A stretch of 64,000 nucleotides of DNA from Scrofimicrobium sp. R131. GTDB lineage: Bacteria; Actinomycetota; Actinomycetes; Actinomycetales; Actinomycetaceae. The notes under the pieces are model-generated. The model was not told the origin of the DNA, ran no database searches, and was given only the letters and a program-made list of their open reading frames with translations. The translations under genes were made by a program, and so were the position numbers. The DNA is taken from the NCBI RefSeq assembly GCF_040256745.1, contig NZ_CP138335.1, positions 806,001 through 870,000 on the forward strand, given 5' to 3'. Each line of letters starts with the position of its first letter. Position 1 is the stretch's first letter. This document shows positions 8,149-15,826 of the stretch, piece after piece.

Positions 8149-9063
8149 ATGAGTAAACCCCGTGTGACCCTGGCGACCGCTGCGCAAAAACCCAACCTGT
8201 ACCCCGGTGAGACCGGACTGCTCGACGCCCTGGCGTCGCGCGGAGTCGAACCGCGGATTGCGGTCTGGAACGACCCGTCGGTCAACTGGGACGAGGCCGG
8301 GCTGGTCGTGGTGCGCTCGGTAGTTGACTACGCCACCGACCGCGAAGGGTTCCTGAAGTGGGCTGACTCTTTGCCCCGGGTGCTGAACCACGCTGATATC
8401 CTGCGGTGGAACTCGGACAAGCACTACCTGATGGAGCTGGAAAAGCGGGGCCTGCCCACCATCAAAACCACCTGGCTGTCAGCGGAGAAGGGCTACACCA
8501 AGCATCAGGTGCACTCCCGGTTCCCGGCGGCGGGAGACTTCGTCGTCAAACCTGCGGTCTCCTCCGGCGTGCGGGACGTGGGGCGCTACTCGGCGATCAA
8601 TATTCCCCAGCGCCAAGCCGCGATGGAACAGGTGATGCGGCTGCTGCGGACCGGACGCGACGTGATGATCCAGCGCTACCAGGAAGAAGTTGAGCTGCTG
8701 GGGGAGCGGTCCCTGGTCTTCCTCAACGGTCTGCTCTCACACACGGTCGACAAGACTGCGCTGCTGAGCCGCGACCAGGTGACCGGCCAGAACGTTCAGA
8801 CGGTTGACGTCAGTGCCCGCGCCGCCACCGACGAGGAACTGCGGTGGGGGGAGGACATTCGGGTGGTGCTGCACGCCTACGTGCGCGAACGGATGGGCCG
8901 CGACGAACAGTTCCTGTTCAACCGGGTCGACATTGTCCCCGACGGCAAGGGGTCCTTCTTCGTGATGGAGGTGGCCCTGGTGGACGCCGACCTGTACCTG
9001 GGATCCACCAACCGAGCACTGGACAACTTCGCCGACGCCATCACCATGCGGGCGTTCTGGTAG
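8149..9063 (+). CDS. ATP-grasp ligase resembling O-ureido-D-serine cyclo-ligase (DcsG-like)
   Basis: 304 residues. Matches the small ATP-grasp family that includes DcsG, which closes the cycloserine ring, and many uncharacterised actinobacterial relatives. Signatures: paired VVRSVVDYATDREGFLKWAD, the LNHADILRWNSDKHYLMELEKRGLPT segment (read in parts), FVVKPAVSSGVRDVGRY (ATP loop), and MEVALVDADLYLGS at the end, where relatives usually have LELIEPSLFL. The ELIEPS to ALVDAD change alters a position near the metal site. ATG 8149 is preceded by weak GGAGGC. No other cycloserine genes are in the window, so the substrate is unknown; the position directly after ddl suggests amino acid or D-amino acid chemistry, which is inference. 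Confidence 0.65.
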   Translation: MSKPRVTLATAAQKPNLYPGETGLLDALASRGVEPRIAVWNDPSVNWDEAGLVVVRSVVDYATDREGFLKWADSLPRVLNHADILRWNSDKHYLMELEKRGLPTIKTTWLSAEKGYTKHQVHSRFPAAGDFVVKPAVSSGVRDVGRYSAINIPQRQAAMEQVMRLLRTGRDVMIQRYQEEVELLGERSLVFLNGLLSHTVDKTALLSRDQVTGQNVQTVDVSARAATDEELRWGEDIRVVLHAYVRERMGRDEQFLFNRVDIVPDGKGSFFVMEVALVDADLYLGSTNRALDNFADAITMRAFW

Positions 9064-9078
9064 ACCGCAACCGGGCAG

Positions 9079-9429
9079 ATGCACGCTGAGGAGATAGGCG
9101 ACGAGGAGTTCGAAGCCCTGGTGCAGGACGCGCTGGACCGGGTGCCGGACGAGTTCCGCGACCAGATGGAGAACGTGGCCGTCGTTGTGGATGACGAGCC
9201 GCCCGCGGGTCAGCACCTGCTGGGCCTGTACGAGGGCGTGCCCCAGACTGAAGAGGGCGACTACCCCTGGCAACTGCCGGACGTCATCACCATCTACCAG
9301 GGGCCGCTGGTGCGCATGTGCGCTGACCGGGATGAACTGGCCCACGAGGTTTACGTCACCGTGGTGCACGAGCTGGGACATTATTTCGGGTTGGACGACG
9401 AGCGGCTGCACGAGCTGGACTGGGGCTGA
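9079..9429 (+). CDS. Small zinc metallopeptidase-family protein (zincin-like)
   Basis: 116 residues, the usual length of this actinobacterial family (minimal metallopeptidase fold). The zinc signature is HELGHYFGLDDERLHEL, with HExxH and a downstream acidic residue. The conserved central part LLGLYEGVPQTEEGDYPW and ITIYQGPLVRMC is also present. No signal peptide or membrane segment, so it is cytoplasmic. Start ATG 9079 is 15 bases after the ATP-grasp gene, so the two may be co-transcribed. Physiological substrate is not known for the family. Confidence 0.85.
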   Translation: MHAEEIGDEEFEALVQDALDRVPDEFRDQMENVAVVVDDEPPAGQHLLGLYEGVPQTEEGDYPWQLPDVITIYQGPLVRMCADRDELAHEVYVTVVHELGHYFGLDDERLHELDWG

Positions 9430-9602
9430 CCGGTCGGTGGCGTGGGCTCGGGTGGGGCTTGTGGGCGGCTCAGGTCGCGGTTGAGGTGGGTCCAGGGTGA
9501 CTCCCGGGTGGGCCCGGGGTGGGCTTGGGAGTCGTTTCCAGAGGGGCCGGTAGGGGCTAGTTTCCGGGGAAAATTGGCTTACGTCACGTTTTCCAATCCG
9601 GT

Positions 9603-9631
9603 TTGGCAGCGTCGGGGACCTGGGGTAACAT
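9603..9631 (+). promoter_or_regulatory. Promoter of tRNA-His
   Basis: TTGGCA at 9603-9608, 17-base spacer, TAACAT at 9626-9631. Transcription should start near 9638, about 34 bases before the tRNA. Confidence 0.55.
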
Positions 9632-9672
9632 TTAGGAGTTGCCCGGTGGTGAAAGCCGCAGGTGGGCACATG

Positions 9673-9748
9673 GTGGCTGTAGTTCAGCTGGTAGAGCACC
9701 TGGTTGTGGTCCAGGACGTCGCGGGTTCGAGTCCCGTCAGCCACCCCA
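9673..9748 (+). tRNA. tRNA-His (GTG)
   Basis: Acceptor arms GTGGCTG (9673-9679) and CAGCCAC (9738-9744); anticodon stem CCTGG/CCAGG with loop TTGTGGT, anticodon GTG at 9706-9708; T-arm GCGGGTTCGAGTCCCGT. CCA is encoded at 9746-9748. G at 9672 can serve as the extra G-1 opposite C73 (9745), the identity element of tRNA-His. Confidence 0.95.
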
Positions 9749-10189
9749 TATGGGTCAGGTATGAAATTGCGACCAAGGGTTCACCCGCGGTTGAGGTTTC
9801 CGCCTGGCCCTACTTCTTTATCTGGGGGCCTAGTTCAAGGTGCCGGTCTGCAAGTCAGGGACGCTGAGTCTGAGGTACTGGTTCCGATCTCCGACACACA
9901 AGTCGTTGGCCTCATTAACATAGATCGGGTTTAACAGTGCCTGATTGAGTAGCTGAGGTCTATCGTTGTCGGCGAGCTTTGCCTGCGCCTCAAATTAGGA
10001 GCTGAGGTGCGCAACCCTCCGGTCTTGCTCGTGTTAGCGCCGATCGAGTCAGTCGCCCCGGCACAGTGGGCTGTAAGAGCCTTCTACTGCACGCTTTCAG
10101 ATAGACTTCTGATTCGCGAGGCCGGCTTGTTTGGTCGCACTCCTGAACATCTGCTCATAGGTCCAGGCAGGAAGCGTCGACTGCGACCT
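9749..10189. other. Gene-free stretch after tRNA-His
   Basis: About 440 bases with no ORF that I can assign. Base composition and codon use are less GC-biased than the neighbouring genes. It may hold the eroded N-terminal part of the hydrolase pseudogene that follows, but I could not align it. I saw no integrase or repeated tRNA end that would mark an island. Confidence 0.4.
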
Positions 10190-10797
10190 CTACAGGAGGG
10201 CGATTCAGATCCATGGCCGTGCGGTACCCTTACCGGCATTTTCCAAAGCGTCTGAGTCACAATTGGACTTGGCTTTACCTTCCTAGTTGTCAGTCACAGC
10301 AACAACGGGCGAGGGCCACGAGTGAGTAGCGGGCGATAGACTTTCGGCCACGCTGAGAAGGCCGATATTGAAGAGGCCACCGCTCCCTCCGTCCGGAATA
10401 GGGCGCGGCGAATCGTGATCTTTGGTTGGTCAATGGGTGCCGCGATCGCTCCCCGATTTGCCGACTATCCCCACGCTAATACTTGGTCGCAGTGCTGGTA
10501 TCTGATTCTTCAGTCCTCAACTGGGTCAAAGTCGTCAAGACAAGCTGTGCCCGCGGCGGGTGGTCGAAGCGGCCAGGTGCCGCGAGACTCCGCAGCTCAC
10601 CTTTGCCCCACTGGCTCGCGCCGACAGGTTGCGGGAGGGAATCCCGCTTTGATCCGGCAACTAGAGCGCACGGGCCGGCAACACTGCCGCGTCGCCCCTG
10701 ACCCTCGCCGGCATCCGAGACGAAACCGTGTGAATTTGCGCGAGCTGGAGAAACGGGAGGCCCGAGCGGTTACGGCCGCCAACACATTGGGCGAGTG
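10190..10797 (+). pseudogene. Decayed alpha/beta hydrolase gene
   Basis: Pieces of one alpha/beta hydrolase can be read in order across frames. First IQIHGRAV (oxyanion HGR motif), then GLGFTFLVVS, then SSGR with a TAG where Tyr is expected, TFGHAEKADIEEA, and RRIVIFGWSMGAAIA with the nucleophile elbow GWSMG, near 10415-10450. A frameshift near 10470-10490 leads to VLVSDSSVLNWVKVV (usual LVLDSPVLDW), and a third frame gives LTLAGIRDETV. This order matches the family RYxLGxTEWxDVEAAI...GWSMGGAI...VLDSPVLDW...HGxxDxxVP. At least two stops and two or more frameshifts show that it is inactive. Ends are approximate. Confidence 0.7.
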
Positions 10798-10894
10798 AGG
10801 GGGTCTTGCGGTCAGGGGCCAGGTTGGGCCGAGACATCCAATACGCAGTTCGGCGCCTGCTCAGCTGGTCTGCCGGCCGCCGCGCGCGAGCGCT

Positions 10895-11998
10895 TTACCG
10901 GGTGCGGACCAATCCCAATTCCCGGCATCCCTGCACGAGCTCATCGAAGCCAAACGCCTCGATGGGACTGATCACGCCGGAGTTTGCGAATTCTCCGCGT
11001 GCTAGCTTTTCTGCCGCCCAGGCCATCAGTTCCCCGGTCAGGTCATAGACATTGGGGCCGGTCACCTGCACCTCGGCCAGCGTTTGACCCGCTGAGTCCT
11101 TCGCGATTGCCACCGTTCGGGCCCCGGTCAACGATCGCTCGTCAGCGTCGGGACCACCAGCGGGCCCAACTGTGCGCGACAGGATAGATTTGACCGCTCG
11201 GGTGCCGATCTCGGTTCGCCTCAAGGCGCTGAGGGCCAGCGCCAGGGCGGGCATGATCCGACTGGTAGAGGGGAACCAGCCGTTGTACACGGCGACTGAT
11301 TGGACCTGGGGGAAATCGTTGGTCAGGTAGAGTACCTCGGTGCCGCTGGCTAGCACGGCCGCTTTCCGCTTGCCTCCTGCGTGAAAGGTTTGGGTCCGAC
11401 TGCCGGCGCGCCGGCGGACCAGCCGTCCATGTGAGCGTTCAAGGACCGGTTCCAGCAAGCCCTCGGCAGCGGTCTTTCGCGTTCCTTGGCTCAGGCCTTT
11501 CCCGCCGTTGAGTGAGCCGTCAATGAAGTATCCAATCTCGAGAGCTTGTACCTCAGGCCCACCTTCTTGGATGGCGTGGCCAGCAGCCAGGAACCCCGGG
11601 ACATAGTCGTTGCCAAACGCGGACAGCATGACCGCACCTGCCGCTTGGGCCTGCTGGTGGTGGCGACTGGTGATTAGGCGGGAAAAATCGACTTCTCCGG
11701 TGGAGTCAATATAGTGGGCCCCCTGCTCGGCCGCGGCCCGGGCCACGGTGACACCGAGCTGCTGGAAGGGGCCGACCGTGGTGATGAGGACATCACCGGG
11801 TCCGACCAGCGACCGCACACTGGCCAGGTCGGTGGCGGCGGCCACCTGGAAGGGAAGGTCGCCGTGAGCTGCGGCTAGTGCGGCCAGCTTCTGCGGGTTC
11901 GATCCGGCCAGAACCGGGCGGAGTCCTCGGCCAAGAAGGGCAGACAGGACCAGGCCTCCGGCATAGCCGGTGGCACCTAGGAGCACAATCTGTTTCAC
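10895..11998 (-). CDS. Saccharopine dehydrogenase-like NAD(P)-binding oxidoreductase
   Basis: 367 residues. N-terminal Rossmann fold IVLLGATGYAGGLVLSALLGRG, then VGPFQQLGVTVARAAAEQGAHYIDSTGE, the segment typical of the saccharopine-dehydrogenase-like / trans-acting enoyl reductase family. GTG 11998 (VKQIVLLGATG) is chosen because GAAAGG lies 7 bases upstream; the frame extends to 12040 but without a site. It is divergent from a TetR regulator, with two palindromes in the 127-base gap, so it is probably a target of that regulator. Members act on varied substrates (lipid enoyl reduction, amino acid metabolism); the actual one cannot be told here. The 97 bases between the pseudogene and this gene's stop hold nothing evident. 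Confidence 0.75.
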   Translation of the reverse strand: MKQIVLLGATGYAGGLVLSALLGRGLRPVLAGSNPQKLAALAAAHGDLPFQVAAATDLASVRSLVGPGDVLITTVGPFQQLGVTVARAAAEQGAHYIDSTGEVDFSRLITSRHHQQAQAAGAVMLSAFGNDYVPGFLAAGHAIQEGGPEVQALEIGYFIDGSLNGGKGLSQGTRKTAAEGLLEPVLERSHGRLVRRRAGSRTQTFHAGGKRKAAVLASGTEVLYLTNDFPQVQSVAVYNGWFPSTSRIMPALALALSALRRTEIGTRAVKSILSRTVGPAGGPDADERSLTGARTVAIAKDSAGQTLAEVQVTGPNVYDLTGELMAWAAEKLARGEFANSGVISPIEAFGFDELVQGCRELGLVRTR

Positions 11999-12043
11999 GC
12001 GGGTGCCTTTCGTTGGGTGGCGGCAGGGAAACCCGCTCACGCT

Positions 12044-12069
12044 GACTGGTCAGACTTGTGCGACCAGTC
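12044..12069. promoter_or_regulatory. Candidate TetR operator 1
   Basis: GACTGGTC (12044-12051), 10-base spacer, GACCAGTC (12062-12069): perfect 8-bp arms, between the divergent oxidoreductase and TetR genes. Confidence 0.5.
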
Positions 12070-12081
12070 GGCCCGATGGGG

Positions 12082-12102
12082 TATGTTATCAGTGCACACA
12101 TA
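12082..12102. promoter_or_regulatory. Candidate TetR operator 2 or promoter element
   Basis: TATGT (12082-12086), 11-base spacer, ACATA (12098-12102). AT-rich inverted repeat, 24 bases before the TetR start. Could overlap the promoter of either divergent gene. Confidence 0.35.
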
Positions 12103-12125
12103 AATCGTATGAGCGGAAGTGTTCA

Positions 12126-12722
12126 GTGTCAACTTCGGAAAAGACCTACCACCATGGAGACCTGCGCGCTGCGCTTCTGACGGCTGCAGTTGAACTACTG
12201 GAACTGGGGGAACCGTTCTCAATGAGGGCGGTTGCCCGTCGGGCCGGCGTCTCCCAGACCGCGCCCTACCGTCATTTTGCCGACCGGGCCGCCCTGGACA
12301 ACGCGGTGGCAGCCGCAGGGTTTGATGACCTGACCTCGGAACTGTCGGCCGCCCTGGCGACCATGCCCGAAGGGGCGGACCTTGAGGAGGTGCTCAGCCA
12401 GCTCGGCGTCGCCTACGTTATGTTTGCGCTCAACCGGCCGGCCGAGTTCCGCATCATGTTTGGCAACGAGTGCGACGAAGCTGATGCCGAACGCGTCCTG
12501 GCGGCCCAAAAGCTGCATGCACTGCTCGAAAATGTCCTGGCGGGAGAGGTGCCGCCGGATCAGGTCCCCGATGCGTCGCTGGCCCTGTGGGGGATGGCGC
12601 ACGGATTGGCGTTCTTGCATTTGGACGGCAAGTTGCGCCCCAGCCCAGTGGATGAGGTCCAAGCTCGGGTGCGCGCCGCCGTCTCGGGAGTTTTGCACTT
12701 GCAGGCGAGTGCCCAAGCGTAG
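12126..12722 (+). CDS. TetR/AcrR-family transcriptional regulator
   Basis: 198 residues. The N terminus STSEKTYHHGDLRAALLTAAVELL is the typical TetR opening, and the helix-turn-helix is at about residues 28-50 (FSMRAVARRAGVSQTAPYRHFADRAAL). The C-terminal part resembles the WHG-type ligand domain (VAYVMFALNRPAEFRIMFG). GTG 12126 is chosen for this N terminus, with GCGGAAG upstream; the frame is open further upstream but runs through the palindromes. It is divergent from the saccharopine-dehydrogenase-like gene and 91 bases upstream of an aldehyde dehydrogenase. Probably represses both neighbours; inducer unknown. Confidence 0.88.
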   Translation: MSTSEKTYHHGDLRAALLTAAVELLELGEPFSMRAVARRAGVSQTAPYRHFADRAALDNAVAAAGFDDLTSELSAALATMPEGADLEEVLSQLGVAYVMFALNRPAEFRIMFGNECDEADAERVLAAQKLHALLENVLAGEVPPDQVPDASLALWGMAHGLAFLHLDGKLRPSPVDEVQARVRAAVSGVLHLQASAQA

Positions 12723-12735
12723 AGACCATCCGAGG

Positions 12736-12755
12736 GCGCAATTGTGCGCGCGCAC
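12736..12755. repeat. Overlapping palindromes between tetR and the aldehyde dehydrogenase gene
   Basis: GCGCA-ATTG-TGCGC at 12736-12749 overlaps the perfect 12-bp palindrome GTGCGCGCGCAC at 12744-12755. They lie in the 91-base gap, 59 bases before the dehydrogenase start. Possible operator or short stem-loop. Confidence 0.3.
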
Positions 12756-12813
12756 GAAGCTACCTCCGCCGATCAAGGAAACAACTACCACAGCAGGAAA
12801 TGAGGGAGCACCC

Positions 12814-14415
12814 TTGACTCTCAACAAAGCTCAAGACTCCGGGCGAGCAAACGGCTTTGCCGCCCTGCCGGAGCGGCTCTCCGACTCGTTCATCGTGTCC
12901 CTAACCGACGCTGCCTGTGCGGGCGTGGGAGGCGAAACCCAGCCGACCGCGGCCGTCTACTCGGGGCTTCCCCTGGCCCGGATCCCGCTGGCGGACCCGC
13001 CGGCTGTGCGGGAAGCTTTTGTTCGCGCTCACACGGCCCAGCGCAGTTGGGCGAGCGTTCCGGTCCGGGAACGGGCCCAGGTTTTCTTACGCTTTCACGA
13101 CTTGGTCCTGGCCCGGCAAGAGGAAGCGCTGGACCTAATCCAGGCCGAGAACGGCAAGACCAGGCGGGACGCCTTCCTGGAAGTGATGGATGTGGCTATC
13201 ACCGCTCGCTACTATGCCCGGACCGCGGGGAAGCTGTTGCGCCCACAGCGACGCCGGGGGGCATTCCCGCTCCTGACACGCACGAGCGAACTCCGGCACC
13301 CGAAAGGGGTGATCTCCGTGATCTCCCCGTGGAACTATCCCCTCAGCATGGCGGCCGGGGACGCGATCCCCGCGCTGATTGCCGGCAACGCTGTCGTGCA
13401 AAAGCCTGACACCCAGACGGCTCTGACTGCGCTCTGGTCGCTGCAACTGCTCCGGGAGGCCGGTCTGCCCGCGGATGTGTGGCAGATGGTTTTTGGTCCC
13501 AGTCGTTCCCTGGGGGAACCGCTGCTGCAAAACGCGGACTATGTCATGTTCACCGGGTCCACAGCTTCCGGACGGAGGATCGCAGCCCAGGCAGGGGAGC
13601 GGTTGATCGGAGCCTCCCTGGAACTTGGTGGGAAGAACCCAATGATTGTGCTTCCGGACGCGGACTTGGACCGAACTGTCCGTGGGGCGATTACCGCTGC
13701 CTTTCCCTCAGCCGGGCAGCTGTGCGTCTCGATCGAGCGCATCTACCTGCCCGCAGCTCTCTACGATGATTTCGCCCACCGATTTGTGAGCGCCACCAAG
13801 CAGCTCAAAGTTGGGGGAACCTACGACTGGACGATGGATGTTGGCAGCCTGACCACTTCTGCCCAACTCGACACCGTCTCGGCACAGGTAGCGGATGCGG
13901 TTGAGAAGGGGGCCACTCTCCTGGCGGGTGGGAAAGCCCGTCCGGACCTGGGACCCCTGTTCTTCGAGCCGACGATTTTGGCCGGGGTGACGCCGGACAT
14001 GGCGCTGCACCGGGAGGAAACCTTCGGACCGGTGGTAGCGCTCTACCGGTATTCGAACGTAAATGAGGCCATCAGGCTAGCCAACGACTCCCCCTACGGT
14101 TTGAACGCGAGCGTGTGGGGGAGGGACGGTGCCCGGGCGCGGTCGGTGGCCGCCCAGATTCGAACCGGAACCGTCAATGTGAACGAGGCGTTTGCCGCCG
14201 CCTGGGGCAGCCTTGACGCGCCGATGGGCGGAATGGGGGATTCGGGCCTTGGCCGGCGCCATGGAGCCGACGGACTGCTCAAATACACCGAACCGCAAAC
14301 GATTGCCCAGCAGCGGCTTCTAGGTTTCGGTGCCCCGCGCGGTGTTTCCCCCAAATACTGGGCCAAGCTGCTGACGGGCGCCCTCCGCCTCCTAAAAGCC
14401 ACCGGAACCCAGTAG
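12814..14415 (+). CDS. gabD2: Aldehyde dehydrogenase, succinate-semialdehyde dehydrogenase type
   Basis: 533 residues, NAD(P)-dependent ALDH resembling mycobacterial GabD2-like succinate-semialdehyde dehydrogenases. Visible: VISPWNYPLSMAAGDAIPAL, KPDTQTALTALW, FTGSTASGRRIA (cofactor Gly loop), catalytic Glu270 in LELGGKNP, catalytic Cys304 in SAGQLCVSIER, and EETFGPVVALY. TTG 12814 is the likely start, with TGAGGGAG upstream; the frame is open across tetR but that part is only a shadow. It is downstream of and co-directional with tetR and may share its control. The aldehyde oxidised is not certain; substrate naming follows family resemblance only. Confidence 0.82.
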   Translation: MTLNKAQDSGRANGFAALPERLSDSFIVSLTDAACAGVGGETQPTAAVYSGLPLARIPLADPPAVREAFVRAHTAQRSWASVPVRERAQVFLRFHDLVLARQEEALDLIQAENGKTRRDAFLEVMDVAITARYYARTAGKLLRPQRRRGAFPLLTRTSELRHPKGVISVISPWNYPLSMAAGDAIPALIAGNAVVQKPDTQTALTALWSLQLLREAGLPADVWQMVFGPSRSLGEPLLQNADYVMFTGSTASGRRIAAQAGERLIGASLELGGKNPMIVLPDADLDRTVRGAITAAFPSAGQLCVSIERIYLPAALYDDFAHRFVSATKQLKVGGTYDWTMDVGSLTTSAQLDTVSAQVADAVEKGATLLAGGKARPDLGPLFFEPTILAGVTPDMALHREETFGPVVALYRYSNVNEAIRLANDSPYGLNASVWGRDGARARSVAAQIRTGTVNVNEAFAAAWGSLDAPMGGMGDSGLGRRHGADGLLKYTEPQTIAQQRLLGFGAPRGVSPKYWAKLLTGALRLLKATGTQ

Positions 14416-14488
14416 CCACCGATCCAAGTAGTCACCGGAACCATGGTCCAGGTCCCACCGGCCACGTACACTGGTGCCGGGAGGGAAG

Positions 14489-14980
14489 ATGCGAAAACTT
14501 GGCGCCATCATGGTCGGTGCGGTTTTCCTTCTGTCTGCCTGTAGCTCCAGTCCGGAGCCGTTGCCCGCGCCGACCGCGCTTCCCGCAGTGTCTGTGCCCG
14601 AGGAGTTGAAGGACGACGCGCAGCAGGTAGAACTGGCCCAGATGGAGTTGGAACGCTTCCTCACCGCCAATCGGCAGGCCGCAGAGACCGACTACGCTCA
14701 GGATGAGCGGGCCCGGGCTTACCTCTCTGACAGTATTCCGGCGCAAAACGACTACTTGGAGCTGGTCCAGGGGGACACGTGGTTTTCCCGTGCAGAGGAA
14801 GTGGATAAGCCCGTGATCTCTGCCCAGGTGGCATCATTTTCCCCGCAGCCGCACCGCCCGGGAAACCTAGCGGGGCTGACTTTCGAAGTCTGCTATCAGG
14901 GGCCCAACTGTGTGGCGGTGACGCTGAGCAAGAAGTCCGCGGACAACTGGAAGGTCTCCGCCATCAAGTTGCAGTCTTAG
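14489..14980 (+). CDS. Putative lipoprotein of unknown function
   Basis: 163 residues. N-terminal signal MRKLGAIMVGAVFLLSAC with lipobox LSAC, so it should be lipidated and anchored outside the membrane. A Pro-rich linker follows (about residues 20-40), then a soluble domain of about 120 residues with two Cys (FEVCYQGPNCVAVTL) that may form a disulfide. I recognise no family with certainty; shape and length resemble small NTF2-like actinobacterial lipoproteins. ATG 14489 has GGGAGGG upstream. Its stop lies 43 bases from the convergent crcB2 stop. Confidence 0.7.
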   Translation: MRKLGAIMVGAVFLLSACSSSPEPLPAPTALPAVSVPEELKDDAQQVELAQMELERFLTANRQAAETDYAQDERARAYLSDSIPAQNDYLELVQGDTWFSRAEEVDKPVISAQVASFSPQPHRPGNLAGLTFEVCYQGPNCVAVTLSKKSADNWKVSAIKLQS

Positions 14981-15023
14981 CGGCCGTGGGAAAGGACCAG
15001 CCGAAGGCCCACCTCGCCAAACC

Positions 15024-15371
15024 TCACCCGGCCGTAACCCAAAGGCCCAGTAGTGCCGCCCCAATGCCCAGCACCAGGGTCCCCAGCGCGGCCGCCAGGC
15101 CGGACCCCCAGTCACGCGCCCGCAAAAGGGACGCGGCCTCGACGCTGGCGGTAGAGAACGTGGTGTACCCGCCCATCAGGCCGGTCCCGAGCACGGTGAG
15201 CCACGGTCCCGACAGCGACCCCGCGAACACCCCGAGCACAAAAGATCCGGTGATGTTAATGAACATGGTTACCCACGGGCTCGGGCGGGAAAACAGCTGT
15301 CCCAAATAGAAGTCGATGGCAAAACGCAGTGCTGCTCCGATGGCTCCGCCCAGTCCCACCAGCCAAATCAC
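15024..15371 (-). CDS. crcB: Fluoride channel CrcB/Fluc, second copy
   Basis: 115 residues, four predicted membrane helices, normal for one Fluc subunit. Conserved features: GGAIGAALRFAI at the N terminus, the pore Asn in FINITGSFVLGV, and GLMGGYTTFSTASVE, the Gly-rich Na+-site/phenylalanine-track region. Start GTG 15371 overlaps the stop of the other crcB by four bases (GTGA), so the pair is translationally coupled. Two adjacent homologous crcB genes are known in Gram-positive bacteria, where the proteins can form heterodimers; here each keeps the conserved motifs. Confidence 0.92.
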   Translation of the reverse strand: MIWLVGLGGAIGAALRFAIDFYLGQLFSRPSPWVTMFINITGSFVLGVFAGSLSGPWLTVLGTGLMGGYTTFSTASVEAASLLRARDWGSGLAAALGTLVLGIGAALLGLWVTAG

Positions 15372-15754
15372 CGGCCACCTCGTTTCAAGGCGCGGGCAAG
15401 CTGATCCCCAACCAGTGCCGCCCCCAGGCCGAGCGCGACCGCCGCCAGACTCACCCAGAGAGAGGACAGGTTCTGGGCAAAAGTCAAAGAGAAAGCCGAA
15501 TAGGTGGTGAACCCGCCCAGGAAACCGGTGCCGAGGAGCAGTCGGTAGGCCCGGGTGCGCGGACCCGGCCGGCTGAGCGAGCCGAGCAGCAGACCCAGCA
15601 GGAAGGCTCCGACTGTGTTCACCGTTAGGAGGGTAGCGACCGGTTGGCTGGCTCCGAGCTCGGTCAGGCCGTAGCGGCTGAGGGTCCCGGCAAAGCCGCC
15701 CACCATCACGGCAGCGTACTCCCACCAGGCCGGGTGGGTTGGAGAAAACTTCAC
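15368..15754 (-). CDS. crcB: Fluoride channel CrcB/Fluc, first copy
   Basis: 128 residues with four predicted membrane segments. Motifs: GGFAGTLSRYGLTELG, VNTVGAFLLGLLLG (pore Asn) and GFLGGFTTYSAFSLTF. It exports fluoride passively. GTG 15754 begins MKFSPTHPAWW; it is the upstream member of the pair and overlaps crcB2 by GTGA. I looked for a fluoride riboswitch in the 72 bases between this gene and the divergent hydrolase gene and saw none. The divergent gap probably holds the promoters of both. Confidence 0.92.
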   Translation of the reverse strand: MKFSPTHPAWWEYAAVMVGGFAGTLSRYGLTELGASQPVATLLTVNTVGAFLLGLLLGSLSRPGPRTRAYRLLLGTGFLGGFTTYSAFSLTFAQNLSSLWVSLAAVALGLGAALVGDQLARALKRGGR

Positions 15755-15826
15755 CAGGCCATGTTAGCCCCCGGTCCTAGTTGGGCTTCGATCAGGTTCA
15801 TTGTAACGTTATGGCGAGGAGGCAAG

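Noticed and set aside
9673-10890. Genomic island inserted at tRNA-His
   Set aside because: No integrase, no second copy of the tRNA 3' end; the contents are better explained as a decayed hydrolase gene.
15755-15826. Fluoride riboswitch upstream of crcB
   Set aside because: The conserved GGNGAUGG...CUGAUGGCUCCUAC-like pattern was not found on the minus strand; the gap is only 72 bases.
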